This document shows, one piece after another, positions 1-7,938 of a DNA stretch of 64,000 nucleotides. The notes beneath the pieces were generated by a model that saw nothing but the letters and a program-made list of their open reading frames with translations, was not told the DNA's origin and did no database searches. A program made the position numbers and the translations under genes. Within the stretch, counting starts at the first letter, position 1; each line of letters begins with the position of its first letter. Source of the DNA: Chloroflexota bacterium (GTDB taxonomy: Bacteria; Chloroflexota; Anaerolineae; Aggregatilineales; Phototrophicaceae); the NCBI GenBank assembly GCA_020161935.1, contig JAIUNI010000002.1, positions 682,001 through 746,000 on the forward strand, written 5' to 3'.

Positions 1-20
1 TCCTACACAGTAACGCTGCC

Positions 21-857
21 TTAACTTAAGAAAGCCACCAGCGCCGGTGCCAGTGCTGACGGCGAAACGGCATGATCCTGCCCTTCGAGTACCTGATAGC
101 GGATATTCGGGACATTAGCAGCCAGCACCTTCGCTCCATCGTGGAAGAAGGGTTCGCTGCTGCCGCCAACCAGCACCAAACCTTCACCCGTAAAGGCGTT
201 CCAGCGACCAGCGGGCAGCGGATGACCAGCGAGGTATTCACGCACGATGCGACCGTCATACGCCAGCGTGTGCGCGACCGTTTCCATATCCGACCAAGCG
301 GGCGGCTTCACATCATCAGCGTACATACCTTCCGGCGGCGGGGCGTTCCGCATCATATCGACAAATTCCTGCGGGATCAGGAGTGCCTGCATCATAAAGA
401 TATTCACTGCATCACCCCGGCGGTTTTCAGCGGTCGCCTTGTCGAGCTGCTCGACGTAATCCACGGGCAGCGGCGGGCGGCTGCCGTCGATGATGAAAGG
501 TGGTTCGTACATCGCCAGCTTCTTGACCTTGTTCGGGAACTGTGCGGCGGCTTCCAGCGCGAGGATTGCACCCGACGACACACCATAAAGATACGCCTCG
601 CCACCTGCCGCGTCGATCAGCGCTTCGATGTCCTCGATCTCGCGTTCCGGCGCGTACGGTTTCGTGTCGGTGCTATCGCCGCGACCCCGGCGGTCGTAGT
701 TGATGACGGTGAAGTGATCCATGAGCAGGTTGACGAAGCCGTCCTGCATCGAGCCAGAGCGTACACCCAGCGCACCAGTGACGAGGATCAGTGGGAAGCC
801 TGTTCCAACCTGATCGTAGGCAATCGTCGTTCCATCTTTCGAAGTTCCAGTTTTCAT
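21..857 (-). CDS. alpha/beta hydrolase (278 aa)
   Basis: Single-domain alpha/beta hydrolase. The nucleophile elbow reads GVSSG, the oxyanion region follows the LVTGALG segment near residue 30, and the C-terminal catalytic His sits in GQDHAVSP. The strand/loop YDRRGRGDS is typical of the family. The ATG has an AAGGATGA ribosome site upstream. It is the last gene of the ArsR-headed minus-strand run, 91 nt after a paralogous hydrolase (949-1749) with the same YDRRGRGDSTDT loop, so the two look like a tandem duplication. The substrate cannot be deduced; an ester or epoxide hydrolase-type role is inference. Cytoplasmic, no signal peptide. Confidence 0.85.
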   Translation of the reverse strand: MKTGTSKDGTTIAYDQVGTGFPLILVTGALGVRSGSMQDGFVNLLMDHFTVINYDRRGRGDSTDTKPYAPEREIEDIEALIDAAGGEAYLYGVSSGAILALEAAAQFPNKVKKLAMYEPPFIIDGSRPPLPVDYVEQLDKATAENRRGDAVNIFMMQALLIPQEFVDMMRNAPPPEGMYADDVKPPAWSDMETVAHTLAYDGRIVREYLAGHPLPAGRWNAFTGEGLVLVGGSSEPFFHDGAKVLAANVPNIRYQVLEGQDHAVSPSALAPALVAFLS

Positions 858-948
858 GTCTCATCCTTATGGATAGTAGGGCGCGTTCAGCCACGCCCTA
901 CGCAATTTGCGGTGCTTGAAGCTGCTATTCAGTTGGGTTTATACGCGG

Positions 949-1749
949 TTAGCCCTTAAAGAACGCCACCAGTATGGGTGCAATCGCGTCCGGCTCGACC
1001 TCATGCACCTGCCCTTCGAGCGTGCGGCGCTGGGCGTTGGGGATGGCCTTCGCCAGCGCATCCGCCGTGGGAGCCATAAACGGATAGGGTGTTGCCCCGC
1101 CGTTCATGACCAGTGTAGGCGTAGTGAGCGTTGCAGCCTTCTCGACCGGAACGGCGGCTTCGTCACCGAGGGCAGCGGCATCATAGGCGAGGCTGGGAGC
1201 CACATCTTCAAACATGCCCCAGAACGGCATCTGGCGCATCCCTTCGAGATGTTCGGCGGGCATTCCGACTAGCATCATGAACAGGCCAACCGCGTCACCA
1301 CGCCGACCTTCGGCAAGCGTATCCGCCAATTCTTTGCGGTAATTTCTCCACGCCGCCCGCGCATCTGGATCGTCGTTATACGGCGGCTCATACAGCGCCA
1401 GTTTCCTGACCTTGCCGCCGAGCGCCAACGCCGCCTCGAACGCCAACCCCGCGCCGGAGGAAATGCCGGACAAGAAAGCCGAGCCACCCGCGAGGTCGAT
1501 GAGGGCTTCGATGTCCTCGATTTCGCGCTTCACATCGTACGGCAGCGTATCGGTGCTGTCGCCGCGCCCACGCCGGTCGTAGTGGTAGACGGTGAAGTTT
1601 TCGGTCAGCAGTGGATACACGGCGAGTTTGGAGGTATCCGACTCCATCGCCCGCTGCTCGAACGCGCCGCCCACGAGGACGAGCGCTGGCCCGCTGCCGG
1701 ATTTATCGAAAGCAATGCTTGTGCCGTCTTTTGAGATGACCTTTTCCAT
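949..1749 (-). CDS. alpha/beta hydrolase (266 aa), paralogue of 21-857
   Basis: Alpha/beta hydrolase fold protein with nucleophile elbow GISSG, the YDRRGRGDSTDT loop, and the C-terminal His in GQVHEVEP. An AAAGGAA ribosome site precedes the ATG. It follows the DUF1579-like gene by 31 nt and precedes its paralogue, so it is probably cotranscribed with the ArsR operon. Similarity between the two hydrolases is highest around the cap-preceding loop and the nucleophile. Substrate unknown. Confidence 0.85.
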   Translation of the reverse strand: MEKVISKDGTSIAFDKSGSGPALVLVGGAFEQRAMESDTSKLAVYPLLTENFTVYHYDRRGRGDSTDTLPYDVKREIEDIEALIDLAGGSAFLSGISSGAGLAFEAALALGGKVRKLALYEPPYNDDPDARAAWRNYRKELADTLAEGRRGDAVGLFMMLVGMPAEHLEGMRQMPFWGMFEDVAPSLAYDAAALGDEAAVPVEKAATLTTPTLVMNGGATPYPFMAPTADALAKAIPNAQRRTLEGQVHEVEPDAIAPILVAFFKG

Positions 1750-1780
1750 GTACCTATTCCTTTATGAGAAATATCGAGTG

Positions 1781-2209
1781 TTATGAGGCGCGGGTCATGG
1801 TAGATTCGTAGCCACCGCCGTTCGGGTAAACCCACGCACCGGCGTTCGTCTTGCCATCCGCACTCCACGCCCCTTTGTAGTAGGCGGGTGAACCTTTGTC
1901 GCCGCCCCAGATGGTCAGGGTGTCGTCGTCCACTTCGTAGGTGTATTCATAGGTTTCGCCGCCGCTGCCACAGTAACGGGATTTGATATTCTCACCGGGC
2001 TTTTCCGCGCCGAAAGGCAGCTCATAACCGATAATTTCGATCCCTTTGACCGCATGGCCGCTGTGGTTGAAGTTCACATGCTGCATCAGGAAGAAGCCGC
2101 CTTCCATCCATTCATAGGTCACCTGCCCATTAATGTCGGGGCCGGAGACATTCCATGTGCCAACCAGTTTGTCGAGATTTTTAAGACCGGGATACGGTTG
2201 AGTAGTCAT
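1781..2209 (-). CDS. small DUF1579-like / lipocalin-like protein (142 aa)
   Basis: Begins with LDKLVGTWNVSGP, the pattern of the DUF1579 family (beta-barrel, lipocalin-like proteins that open with a 'GTW' strand). The rest is beta-rich with many Trp, Tyr and Gly, and it ends at a short Ser-containing tail. AAGGAG ribosome site before the ATG. It lies 20 nt after the GNAT gene in the ArsR operon. A small-molecule binding role is a guess from the fold class; no catalytic motif is visible. Confidence 0.65.
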   Translation of the reverse strand: MTTQPYPGLKNLDKLVGTWNVSGPDINGQVTYEWMEGGFFLMQHVNFNHSGHAVKGIEIIGYELPFGAEKPGENIKSRYCGSGGETYEYTYEVDDDTLTIWGGDKGSPAYYKGAWSADGKTNAGAWVYPNGGGYESTMTRAS

Positions 2210-2229
2210 TTTCCTAACTCCTTGTTCTC

Positions 2230-2748
2230 TTATGTGGCTGACTCAGCTTGCAGGTCCATTTGCCAGTCGTTACAGCGGATCGGGTTACCCGCCGGATACT
2301 CGAAATCCACTTCGCCGACAAGTTCAAACCCCGCGTTGCGGCAGAGCGCGTTCGATGCGCCGTTATCGGTTCGCGGATAGGCGTGGAGAAAACGGTGTGT
2401 GCCATCCGCGCGGGCTTTCTTCACCAGTTCGTGGATGGCGGCGACCGCGATACCCCGCCCTTGAAACTCCGGCAGAACGCCCCAGCCGGTTTCCCAAACC
2501 GTTTCGCCCTTATCCTCGTGTTCCCAATAACCGATCATGCCCACGCGCATGTCGTCCGTCCAAATGACGAACATATACCCCTTGCCGCTATCAGGAATAT
2601 CGAGGTAACGCTGGTGGCGGTTGAGCAGCTTTTCTTCACTTTCCGGCCCGCCAAGATATGCAGTCATTTCGGGCGCATTATGACGGCGGAGGATGGTGAG
2701 ATCATCCTCCGCGTAACGCCGCAGTTCAACCGGAGGTAAGGGCTTCAC
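2230..2748 (-). CDS. GNAT family N-acetyltransferase (172 aa)
   Basis: RimJ/RimL-like acetyltransferase. The acetyl-CoA loop is GRGIAVAAIHELV, preceded by the strand TGWGVLPEFQ, and followed by NALCRNAGFELVGE, the usual beta6/beta7 region. An upstream ATG at 2784 would give 12 extra residues, but the GTG at 2748 overlaps the stop of the SRPBCC gene as GTGA, a translational-coupling arrangement, and places the start right before the first strand. I prefer GTG. Substrate unknown. Confidence 0.75.
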   Translation of the reverse strand: MKPLPPVELRRYAEDDLTILRRHNAPEMTAYLGGPESEEKLLNRHQRYLDIPDSGKGYMFVIWTDDMRVGMIGYWEHEDKGETVWETGWGVLPEFQGRGIAVAAIHELVKKARADGTHRFLHAYPRTDNGASNALCRNAGFELVGEVDFEYPAGNPIRCNDWQMDLQAESAT

Positions 2749-3221
2749 TTGAGCGTGTCCAGCAGCGCGTCGAGGCGATTCCACGATTGGTTCGCGCCGT
2801 CCTCCATGCCACTTTGCAGCATACCGTCACGGTCAGCGACCGATTGGAACACTGACGAGTCGATAATCCGGGTCTTGCCATCCGGTGTCGACTCGAAGGT
2901 CATGGTTTCGAGCAGCACATGACCGGGCATCCCCTCGAACTCAAAGGTTTGCACAATTTGTTCCGGCGCTTTGATGCTGTGGAACACCCCACGGAAGGCG
3001 TACTCGCTGCCATCCGGCGCGGTCTGGACGAAGCGCCACTTGCCGCCATCCGAGGCTTCCAACTGGTCAATGGTGGTGGTCGCCGTGTCCTGCCCCCACC
3101 ACTTCGCCAAGTGCTTGGCATCGGTAAAGGTCTTGAACACCAGTTCACGCGGCGCGTTGAAGATGCGGGTAATGACGATTTCCTGCTTGCCGGGTTCGGC
3201 GGTCACTTCTGCTTTAGCCAT
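2745..3221 (-). CDS. SRPBCC / AHSA1-type domain protein (158 aa)
   Basis: Activator of Hsp90 ATPase homologue 1-like (START/Bet v1-type) domain. It opens with ITRIFNAPRELVFKTFTD and has the KWWGQD segment, then GVFHSIKAPEQIV and the C-terminal helix with SGMEDGANQSWNRLDALL, all characteristic of the family. AGGAG ribosome site upstream. Such proteins are very often encoded beside ArsR-type repressors, as here, although their ligand is usually unknown. Its stop overlaps the GTG of the downstream acetyltransferase. Confidence 0.85.
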   Translation of the reverse strand: MAKAEVTAEPGKQEIVITRIFNAPRELVFKTFTDAKHLAKWWGQDTATTTIDQLEASDGGKWRFVQTAPDGSEYAFRGVFHSIKAPEQIVQTFEFEGMPGHVLLETMTFESTPDGKTRIIDSSVFQSVADRDGMLQSGMEDGANQSWNRLDALLDTLK

Positions 3222-3283
3222 TTTGTGTTCTCCTGATAGACGTTCGCTTTACCTTGACGGGTAATTACAAATGAAATGAAGTG

Positions 3284-3901
3284 CTACTTCACGATACGAT
3301 AGCTCAAATGGGTTACACCCTGTCCCTCGACCGAAGCGATCTGCTCCAAGACCAGCGGCAGCTTGCCCAGCTCGTCGAACAAGCGCACACCCTTGCCCAG
3401 CACCACGGGCGCGATGTCGATGTGCAGTTCGTCCACCAGTCCGGCGTTCAACGCCTGTTGCAGCGTACTGGCGGTTCCGAGTTCAACATCCTTATCACCA
3501 GCAATCGCTTTGGCCTTCTCGACCGCGCTTTCGATGCCGTCAGTGACGAAGGTAAAGGGCGAGTTCGGCTTATTGACCCATTCTTGCGGCGGGTTATGGG
3601 TGAGGACGACAATCGGGAGATCAACCGGATGCTGCCCGCCCCACGCACCCGCGATGTCGAAGGTACGCCGTCCGGTAATCAGCACACCGGCGCTGCTGAG
3701 GGCTTTGTCCAACTGCTTGGCGCTGGCGGCGGAGATGTTGAACTTCCAATCGCCACCGGGCATCTTGTACTCGGTGTCGCCGATGCTGTACCACGTAAAG
3801 AGGTGGCTGCCGTTGTCGCCCAGCGGGTTCTGCGCGCTGTCATTCGCGCCAGCAATAAACCCATCCAGCGACATCGTCATATTGAAACCGACTTTGCCCA
3901 T
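3284..3901 (-). CDS. dihydrofolate reductase family protein (RibD C-terminal type, 205 aa)
   Basis: NADPH-binding reductase of the DHFR/RibD-C family. It opens with MTMSLDGFIAG, has ITGRRTFD and the cofactor segment VELGTASTLQQALNAGLVDEL, and ends VTHLSYRIVK. It starts 18 nt after arsR with a strong AGAGGAG ribosome site. These YwjB/YyaP-like proteins are not known to be the housekeeping DHFR; substrate unknown. It is one of five paralogues between 3.2 and 9.9 kb. Confidence 0.85.
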   Translation of the reverse strand: MGKVGFNMTMSLDGFIAGANDSAQNPLGDNGSHLFTWYSIGDTEYKMPGGDWKFNISAASAKQLDKALSSAGVLITGRRTFDIAGAWGGQHPVDLPIVVLTHNPPQEWVNKPNSPFTFVTDGIESAVEKAKAIAGDKDVELGTASTLQQALNAGLVDELHIDIAPVVLGKGVRLFDELGKLPLVLEQIASVEGQGVTHLSYRIVK

Positions 3902-3919
3902 ATCCCTCTCTCCTCTTGT

Positions 3920-4261
3920 CTATTCGTCATCGCTGCTGTTCGCTTCGTCCTCGCTGGCTTGCAGTTCCCGCAAGTAATCGTCCAGCCGGTCGAAGCGTTC
4001 CAGCCACAGGTGGCGATAAGGCTTCAGCCACTCATCCAATTCCGCTAACGGTTCTGTCCGCAGTTCGTACCAGCGGCGCTGTGCGTCCTGCCGCACATTG
4101 ACCAAACCAGCTTCGCGCAGTACTTTGAGGTGCTTCGAAATGCCGGGTTGACTCATCTCCAGCGTGTCGACCAGTTCGCCGACAAGGCGTGGTTTCTCGC
4201 GGAGCAAGTCCAGAATACGCCTGCGTGTTGCGTCTGATAACGCATCGAATGTTGTGACCAT
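3920..4261 (-). CDS. ArsR-family transcriptional repressor (113 aa)
   Basis: Winged helix-turn-helix of the ArsR/SmtB family: FDALSDATRRRILDLLRE, then GELVDTLEMSQPGISKHLKVLREAGLV split over the recognition helix, and the wing RWYELRTEPL. No metal-binding Cys cluster is seen, so it is more like the regulators paired with AHSA1 genes than a metal sensor. In-frame ATGs exist at 4279, 4267 and 4261. The promoter (boxes at 4292-4297 and 4268-4273) puts transcription initiation near 4261, which favours the ATG at 4261 and a leaderless mRNA. First gene of the operon down to position 21; probably autoregulated. Confidence 0.85.
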   Translation of the reverse strand: MVTTFDALSDATRRRILDLLREKPRLVGELVDTLEMSQPGISKHLKVLREAGLVNVRQDAQRRWYELRTEPLAELDEWLKPYRHLWLERFDRLDDYLRELQASEDEANSSDDE

Positions 4262-4267
4262 GAACAT

Positions 4268-4307
4268 AATATACCCCATTAGTTATATAACTGTCAAGTT
4301 ATATAAC
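4268..4307 (-). promoter_or_regulatory. arsR promoter with paired palindromic operator
   Basis: Two identical 10-bp palindromes GTTATATAAC (4282-4291 and 4298-4307) flank a perfect -35 box TTGACA (minus strand, 4292-4297). An 18-bp spacer leads to -10 TATATT (4268-4273). A repressor dimer on either palindrome would block RNA polymerase. The predicted start point coincides with the arsR ATG at 4261. Confidence 0.75.
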
Positions 4308-4360
4308 AAAAAACAAACTTTCAAGATCTCTTGACCAAGAAAATTTTACAGAGGTTGGGG

Positions 4361-4630
4361 CTATTTGGCGAAGCGGATAGCCGAACGCTCGCGAGCCTTC
4401 ATCGCTTCGATCTCGCGATTCTTTGGCGGGGCGTTGGTTTCGAGCGACTTGAGCAGGATGCCGGAGATGGCAGCGATTTGCTCGACAGCCGTGTTGAAGG
4501 CCGCTTCGTTGGCTTTCGAGGGTTTGTTGAAGCCGCTGAGTTTGCGGACGTATTGCAGTGCGGCGGCGTTGATTTCGGTTTCGGTCACGCCGGGTTCAAA
4601 GTTAAACAGCGTCTTGATGTTTCTGCACAT
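4361..4630 (-). CDS. DUF2277 family protein (89 aa)
   Basis: Begins MCRNIKTLFNFEP, the signature start of the DUF2277 family, and continues with AALQYVRKLSGFNKPS and the basic C-terminal tail. The ATG at 4630 carries a GAGGTG site; an ATG three codons upstream gives only MLT more. All-helical small protein of unknown function, often annotated near ArsR or methyltransferase genes. It is monocistronic, with its own promoter upstream. Confidence 0.8.
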   Translation of the reverse strand: MCRNIKTLFNFEPGVTETEINAAALQYVRKLSGFNKPSKANEAAFNTAVEQIAAISGILLKSLETNAPPKNREIEAMKARERSAIRFAK

Positions 4631-4676
4631 GGTTAGCACCTCATTGGGTCAACTATGTCTCCAAATAATCGATCTC

Positions 4677-4704
4677 ATTATACCATTTTCTGTCACTCAC
4701 TCAA
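4677..4704 (-). promoter_or_regulatory. sigma-70-type promoter of the DUF2277 gene
   Basis: Minus-strand -35 TTGAGT (4699-4704), 16-bp spacer, -10 TATAAT (4677-4682), about 45 nt upstream of the ATG at 4630. Confidence 0.5.
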
Positions 4705-4815
4705 GAACACAATTTCTACGCCGTTTCTAGTCGATACTAAAGTAAGTTTCAGCGGAATGAGCCTGCGAAGGGTGCTAATGTGGGGCTGGGGGTGAGGGTT
4801 CATCACCTTCTACTG

Positions 4816-5370
4816 CTACTTCTTCTTCCACACGCTGGCGTACTTCCTGGTCTGCCTGCCATCCGTTTCTATCGCCATCAAAGCCAGCGACCGTTCTTTG
4901 ATTCGTTCATCCTTTACGGCATCGTACACGTTCCGCATACTTTGCATAATGTCGGAACGAATCAGCGTCCAATTCTTTTCGTTAACACATTCATCAAAGC
5001 GCTTTTCCAGCCCTGCCATGTAGGTTTCCTGCTGTTCTTTGCCCGCCACGCCCACCTTCCATAACGACTGCAAACAGTGCCGCGCCGTGACAAAGCGTTC
5101 GTCCTTCGTCACTTCCAACAGCTTGGGGAAGTCCTTAATGATGCGCTTGTCGGGATCGCTCTTGGCGAGATTGCAAAGCACCTGCGCCGCAATCGCCCGC
5201 ACGTGGTTATCCTTGTCCTTTAGCCCATCGACCAGCTTATCCCAAACCTCATACGCCCAATCGACCGGCTTCTCGGTCAGTTCCATCACCGTGTAGTAGG
5301 CTTTATTCTGGGTATCTTTGTCAGTGGAATAAATATCGTCAATGGTGGTGCGTGTTTCTATGTCCATCAT
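4816..5370 (-). CDS. HEAT-repeat-like protein (184 aa)
   Basis: All-helical protein with HEAT-like repeats: DKLVDGLKDKDNHVRAIAAQ, the following helix with NLAKSDPDKRI, then LLEVTKDERFVTARHCLQSL. The frame is open further upstream, but an AAGGAG site lies directly before the ATG at 5370 (MMDIET), and the upstream residues look non-coding. No enzyme motif; an interaction scaffold role is inferred from the repeat class. Single gene, strongly basic C-terminus (TRKYASVWKKK). Confidence 0.7.
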   Translation of the reverse strand: MMDIETRTTIDDIYSTDKDTQNKAYYTVMELTEKPVDWAYEVWDKLVDGLKDKDNHVRAIAAQVLCNLAKSDPDKRIIKDFPKLLEVTKDERFVTARHCLQSLWKVGVAGKEQQETYMAGLEKRFDECVNEKNWTLIRSDIMQSMRNVYDAVKDERIKERSLALMAIETDGRQTRKYASVWKKK

Positions 5371-5498
5371 CCACTCCTTAACAGCACATGGCAAAACAAA
5401 CAACAGGCCGACATTGAACCTCAAGATCGGCACCGTTGCAATCAGTGTATATGAACTTTTGTTCGCCAGCAAATCATAAGTCGCATTAATGAGGAAGT

Positions 5499-5840
5499 TT
5501 ACTCAGGCCGTGCTTCCAACCATGTGGTCTCCATACGCGGCGTGACGTGAATATCGATATGACGGGCGTTCTCGCTGCCGGTGTTGACGAACTTATGCGG
5601 TGTACCGGCTGGCGCGATCACAATCTGCCCCCCAACCACCTCGACGGTTTCAGTACCGACCGTAAAAGTCAGCTTGCCCTCTTGCACCACAAATATCTCG
5701 TCGTAAGGATGGCTGTGCAAACGCGGCCCTTTCCCCGGCGGTGTATCGCTCAGGAAGAAGCTGACATTCACGTTACCGTACAGATACCCTTCAAACGTAT
5801 CGCCATCGCGCAGGTCGGCGAAATTGATAATATCCGCCAT
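5499..5840 (-). CDS. cupin-domain protein (113 aa)
   Basis: Small single-domain cupin. Motif 1 is GPRLHSHPYDEIFVVQEGKL (His, His, Glu metal ligands) and motif 2 is IVIAPAGTPHKFVNTG (His). The ATG at 5840 follows a GGAAGGA site; the longer upstream frame is rejected because it would run through the terminator of the preceding gene. It could bind a metal and act as a small dioxygenase or a sugar/ligand binder; substrate unknown. Confidence 0.85.
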   Translation of the reverse strand: MADIINFADLRDGDTFEGYLYGNVNVSFFLSDTPPGKGPRLHSHPYDEIFVVQEGKLTFTVGTETVEVVGGQIVIAPAGTPHKFVNTGSENARHIDIHVTPRMETTWLEARPE

Positions 5841-5864
5841 CGTCCTTCCCCTTTCACTTGAATC

Positions 5865-5895
5865 AAAAAGGCTGGTCAATGATCTACCAGCCTTT
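5865..5895 (-). terminator. intrinsic terminator after the 5908-6456 gene
   Basis: Perfect 10-bp stem AAAGGCTGGT / ACCAGCCTTT (5867-5876 and 5886-5895). On the minus strand it continues into a run of T, just past the stop of the DHFR-like gene. Confidence 0.8.
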
Positions 5896-5907
5896 GAGAC
5901 AACCGGA

Positions 5908-6456
5908 CTAGGCTTGCTGCGGTTGATAGTGTTGAAGAACCACACCGTTGCTGAGGGCTTGTGAACTCAACAGCTTCATCGGCACGTTCGCCGCCAGCTT
6001 CTCGAAAACATGCCCTGCGCCGCCGACGGCAATCGGGAATACGATCAAACGGATTTCGTCTACCAACCCATGCTGAATGAGCGTATGGGTCAGTTCACCA
6101 CAGCCGTACTGGAGAATATCCTGCCCCGGCTCGGCTTTAATCTTCTTGACGGCTTCCGCAATGTCGCCCTTGAGCAGCGTTGAGTTCCAAGTCAACGGTT
6201 CCGTCAGCGTCCGCGAGGCCACATACTTCGGCAGCGCGTTGATGCGGTCGGCAAAGGCATCTGCCCCTGCACGTGATGACCACGCCTCAGAGAAGCTGTC
6301 ATAGGTTAAGCGTCCCGAAATCAGTGCGTCCGAGGCAAACAACTGATCAGCGACGTACTTCATCAGCTCGTCGTTCATATACTGGAACGACCAATTTTGC
6401 GGGTCTTCCATGACACCGTTCAAGCTGACCATCGTGGAGGAAATAATCTTACGCAT
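5908..6456 (-). CDS. dihydrofolate reductase family protein (182 aa)
   Basis: RibD-C/DHFR-like reductase: MRKIISSTMVSLNGVMEDPQ start, ISGRLTYDSF, QYGCGELTHTLIQHGLVDEI cofactor and helix region, and a C-terminal LQHY strand. The ATG at 6456 has an AAGGAG site. It sits 84 nt downstream of an AraC-type regulator (6541-7221); the same arrangement recurs at 7311-8619, so the pair is a duplicated module. Substrate unknown. Confidence 0.85.
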   Translation of the reverse strand: MRKIISSTMVSLNGVMEDPQNWSFQYMNDELMKYVADQLFASDALISGRLTYDSFSEAWSSRAGADAFADRINALPKYVASRTLTEPLTWNSTLLKGDIAEAVKKIKAEPGQDILQYGCGELTHTLIQHGLVDEIRLIVFPIAVGGAGHVFEKLAANVPMKLLSSQALSNGVVLQHYQPQQA

Positions 6457-6540
6457 GTTGACTGCTCCTTGTGTTTTGTCTATCAATACACGCAGTATAT
6501 GCGATCTAAAATCGGGGGTCTTGTATAAAAACGCAACGTT

Positions 6541-7221
6541 TTATGGCGAGGATGGCTCATCCCCAAGTTGGGTCGGGGTTTGCCCCATAAACCGCTTGAG
6601 CGAACGGGTTAAATGGGCTTGGTCGAAGTAACCGGCTTCATATACGGTATCGAGGATCGGCTTCCCCTGAATCAGCAGCGCCTTCGCCCGCCGCGCCCGC
6701 TGAATCTGATGGACGGTGCTTTGGGTCAGGCCGGTGGCGTGGAGAAAGCGGTACTGCACCGCGCGGGGCGAATAATCGGTCGGGTGGCCTTGCAGCACCG
6801 CGTTGACGACAGGCTCATAGGCGAGGATGCCTTCACGCACCAGCCGATCAACAAACGTATCCGCATTCTCAAACGTCGGGAATTCCCATGACGAGCTGTT
6901 CAGTTGGAAGCTCCTTGAAGCTGCTTCCGGCAGCACCAGATCCTGCCGGTCGATAATCGCCTTTGGAGAAAGATGCGGCATATACGTGCCAAACTTAAAG
7001 TTGATACCCAAAAATTCATAATCGAGGTGGAACTCGGCCTGAGAGGCTTGCGTTTCCGGCCCGCGCACATGCAGCGTCAGCTTGTCTTCGTGCCGCACGA
7101 CCACCATCCCCCAATGGATCGCCGCCGATGAGACAAAGCCGCTGGATTCGTCCGTTCGCGCCTGCCACACCCGATCCACATAGGGGGAGTCAGAAAGTCG
7201 GTTATCAAACTGAAACGGCAT
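6541..7221 (-). CDS. AraC-family transcriptional regulator (226 aa)
   Basis: N-terminal 130 residues form a sensor domain resembling DUF6597 (SDSPYVDRVWQART, HWGMVVVRHEDKLTLHVRGP). The C-terminal AraC helix-turn-helix includes QIQRARRAKALLIQ, DTVYEAGYFDQAHLTRSLKR and FMGQTP. TAGGAG ribosome site before the ATG, and a TATAAT box about 35 nt further upstream. Paralogue of 7939-8619. It probably controls its own two-gene unit with the downstream DHFR-like gene; effector unknown. Confidence 0.85.
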   Translation of the reverse strand: MPFQFDNRLSDSPYVDRVWQARTDESSGFVSSAAIHWGMVVVRHEDKLTLHVRGPETQASQAEFHLDYEFLGINFKFGTYMPHLSPKAIIDRQDLVLPEAASRSFQLNSSSWEFPTFENADTFVDRLVREGILAYEPVVNAVLQGHPTDYSPRAVQYRFLHATGLTQSTVHQIQRARRAKALLIQGKPILDTVYEAGYFDQAHLTRSLKRFMGQTPTQLGDEPSSP

Positions 7222-7310
7222 AATCAGCTCCTACCTATTCATCCACTGGATTATAACATCTGGCAGATGAATGGAGGCAGGAGCGGGATTTTAGAAAGTT
7301 GTGAGAGGTT

Positions 7311-7853
7311 TTATTCGGCGGTAGGTTCATAGACGAGGCCGATTACGCCGGAGCTAAAGGGCCGTGCGCTTACCAGTTTCATCGACGCGGCTGTGCCGTC
7401 CTCAAACATTTTCTGCCCCTTGCCCAGCACCACCGGATACATCAGGATACGCACGGTATCGACGAGGTTATTGGCGAGTAGGAACTGCACCAGCTTGCCG
7501 CTGCCGTGTACCACAAGGTCGGGGCCGTCTTCCTGCTTGAGCTTGGTGATTTCCGCCACGATGTCGCCCTTAATCGCCACCGAGTTGTTCCAGTCCAGCT
7601 TGTCGAGCGTCGAAGTCACCACGTATTTGCGCGTGCCATTGAAGTAGACCCCGCCGGATGCTTCATCTGTGCGCTGCGGCCATGCCTGAGCAAAGCCTTC
7701 ATAGGTTACGCGCCCCAACAGCAGGGATTCATTGTTAGAGGTTTCTTCCGTTTTAAAGCCGGAGGTCTCGTCATTCCAGTATTTGAACGTCCACTGCGGG
7801 TTTTCGATCACACCGTCCAATGACATAAATTCGGTGACGATGAGTTTACGCAT
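7311..7853 (-). CDS. dihydrofolate reductase family protein (180 aa)
   Basis: Closest in layout to the 5908-6456 gene: MRKLIVTEFMSLDGVIENP start, LLGRVTYEGFAQAWP, VHGSGKLVQFLLANNLVDTV, VVLGKGQKMFEDG, ending VIGLVYEP. AAAGGGA ribosome site. It lies 85 nt after the AraC-type gene 7939-8619, nearly the same spacing as in the other module. Probable NADPH-dependent reductase of unknown substrate. Confidence 0.85.
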   Translation of the reverse strand: MRKLIVTEFMSLDGVIENPQWTFKYWNDETSGFKTEETSNNESLLLGRVTYEGFAQAWPQRTDEASGGVYFNGTRKYVVTSTLDKLDWNNSVAIKGDIVAEITKLKQEDGPDLVVHGSGKLVQFLLANNLVDTVRILMYPVVLGKGQKMFEDGTAASMKLVSARPFSSGVIGLVYEPTAE

Positions 7854-7938
7854 GTTGTTTTCCCTTTGCTGTGTTATGCACCACCAATGCCATCATCATA
7901 ACCAAACTTGAAAACACACTCTTGGAAAAAAACGACAC

